Assembly: GCA_945862235.1 (NCBI GenBank)
Contig: CAMAYU010000054.1
Location: 1 to 32,850 of the forward strand
Reading direction: 5' to 3'
DNA from: Schlesneria paludicola DSM 18645
GTDB taxonomy: Bacteria; Planctomycetota; Planctomycetia; Planctomycetales; Planctomycetaceae
Length of the DNA stretch: 32,850 nucleotides
The first letter of the stretch is position 1; every line of letters starts with the position of its first letter. The notes under the pieces are model-generated. The model was not told the origin of the DNA. It made no database searches and was given only the letters and a program-made list of their open reading frames with translations. Position numbers and translations under genes: made by a program. Below, piece after piece: positions 32,721-32,850 of this stretch.

Positions 32721-32850
32721 GTGAGTCCGTTGCGGGTTGCCCCCGTCACCACTGAATGCCTGTTCATTTGCTCGGCGCTGTTTGCCGCTTGCTTGGCTCA
32801 GTCGTGGGAAGGGCAGCACTTTCGCGACGTGCAGCGCGAGTGGGGAGCGA
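32721..32850 (+). CDS. possible start of a secreted protein, cut by the window edge
   Basis: From GTG at 32721 the frame stays open to the end of the window (43 codons). The start SPLRVAPVTTECLFICSALF followed by AACLAQSW looks like a signal peptide with a short n-region and hydrophobic core. CGAGG at 32706-32710 gives a 10-nt spacing. The evidence is limited to this short stretch, so the call is tentative. Confidence 0.35.
   Translation, partial: MSPLRVAPVTTECLFICSALFAACLAQSWEGQHFRDVQREWGA

Overview
The window looks like a chromosome segment of a planctomycete (class Planctomycetia, order level not resolved). The evidence is the gene families: a Tat-exported DUF1501 protein, a FG-GAP/VCBS secreted protein, a Tat-exported sugar isomerase/epimerase-like protein, an OprO/P-type porin with an N-terminal coiled coil, a GroEL/GroES/GroEL cluster leading into dnaJ-grpE, and many secreted or lipoprotein genes of unknown role. 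GC is moderately high, genes are spaced rather than tightly packed, and GTG starts with good Shine-Dalgarno sequences are common. I see no rRNA, tRNA, CRISPR array, prophage or intact insertion sequence.

Layout. 1-4900: DUF1501 protein, a 2x[4Fe-4S]-like ferredoxin, a D-2-hydroxyacid dehydrogenase and a coiled-coil protein of unknown function, all on the plus strand. 4889-9500: a lipoprotein (minus), a double-domain cyanophycinase-like S51 peptidase (plus) and a conserved secreted protein (minus). 9500-17300: a MoxR AAA+ ATPase (plus), a secreted HExxH protein, obg and a lone GspF/PilC-type membrane protein (minus), a FG-GAP protein (plus) and a sugar isomerase-like protein (minus). 17760-24900: a protein-folding block groEL1-groES-groEL2, then a DUF4160 (frameshifted)/DUF2442 pair, dnaJ, grpE, an FmdB-type zinc ribbon gene and yacG. 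24990-30000: manA, a DUF2064 sugar-nucleotide-transferase-like gene (convergent overlap with manA), serC, an MTA/SAH-nucleosidase-like gene and a BtpA-family gene. 30000-32850: a long non-coding stretch with tandem large hairpins, a porin gene with a clear terminator, and the possible start of a further secreted protein at the right edge.

The coherent functional unit is the chaperone block: two GroEL paralogues with different C-termini share one GroES, and the DnaJ/GrpE pair lies just downstream on the same strand. I found no CIRCE operator in front of groEL1. The other genes are mostly single housekeeping or envelope genes.

The most striking structure not explained by genes is a set of about twenty inverted repeats (10-41 bp arms, loops from 4 to over 130 nt) that occupy most gaps between genes. 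Most differ in sequence from one another, a few recur within the window, and one lies inside the 5' coding part of a secreted-protein gene. They look like a heterogeneous population of small palindromic (REP/MITE-like) elements, some of which probably double as transcription terminators.
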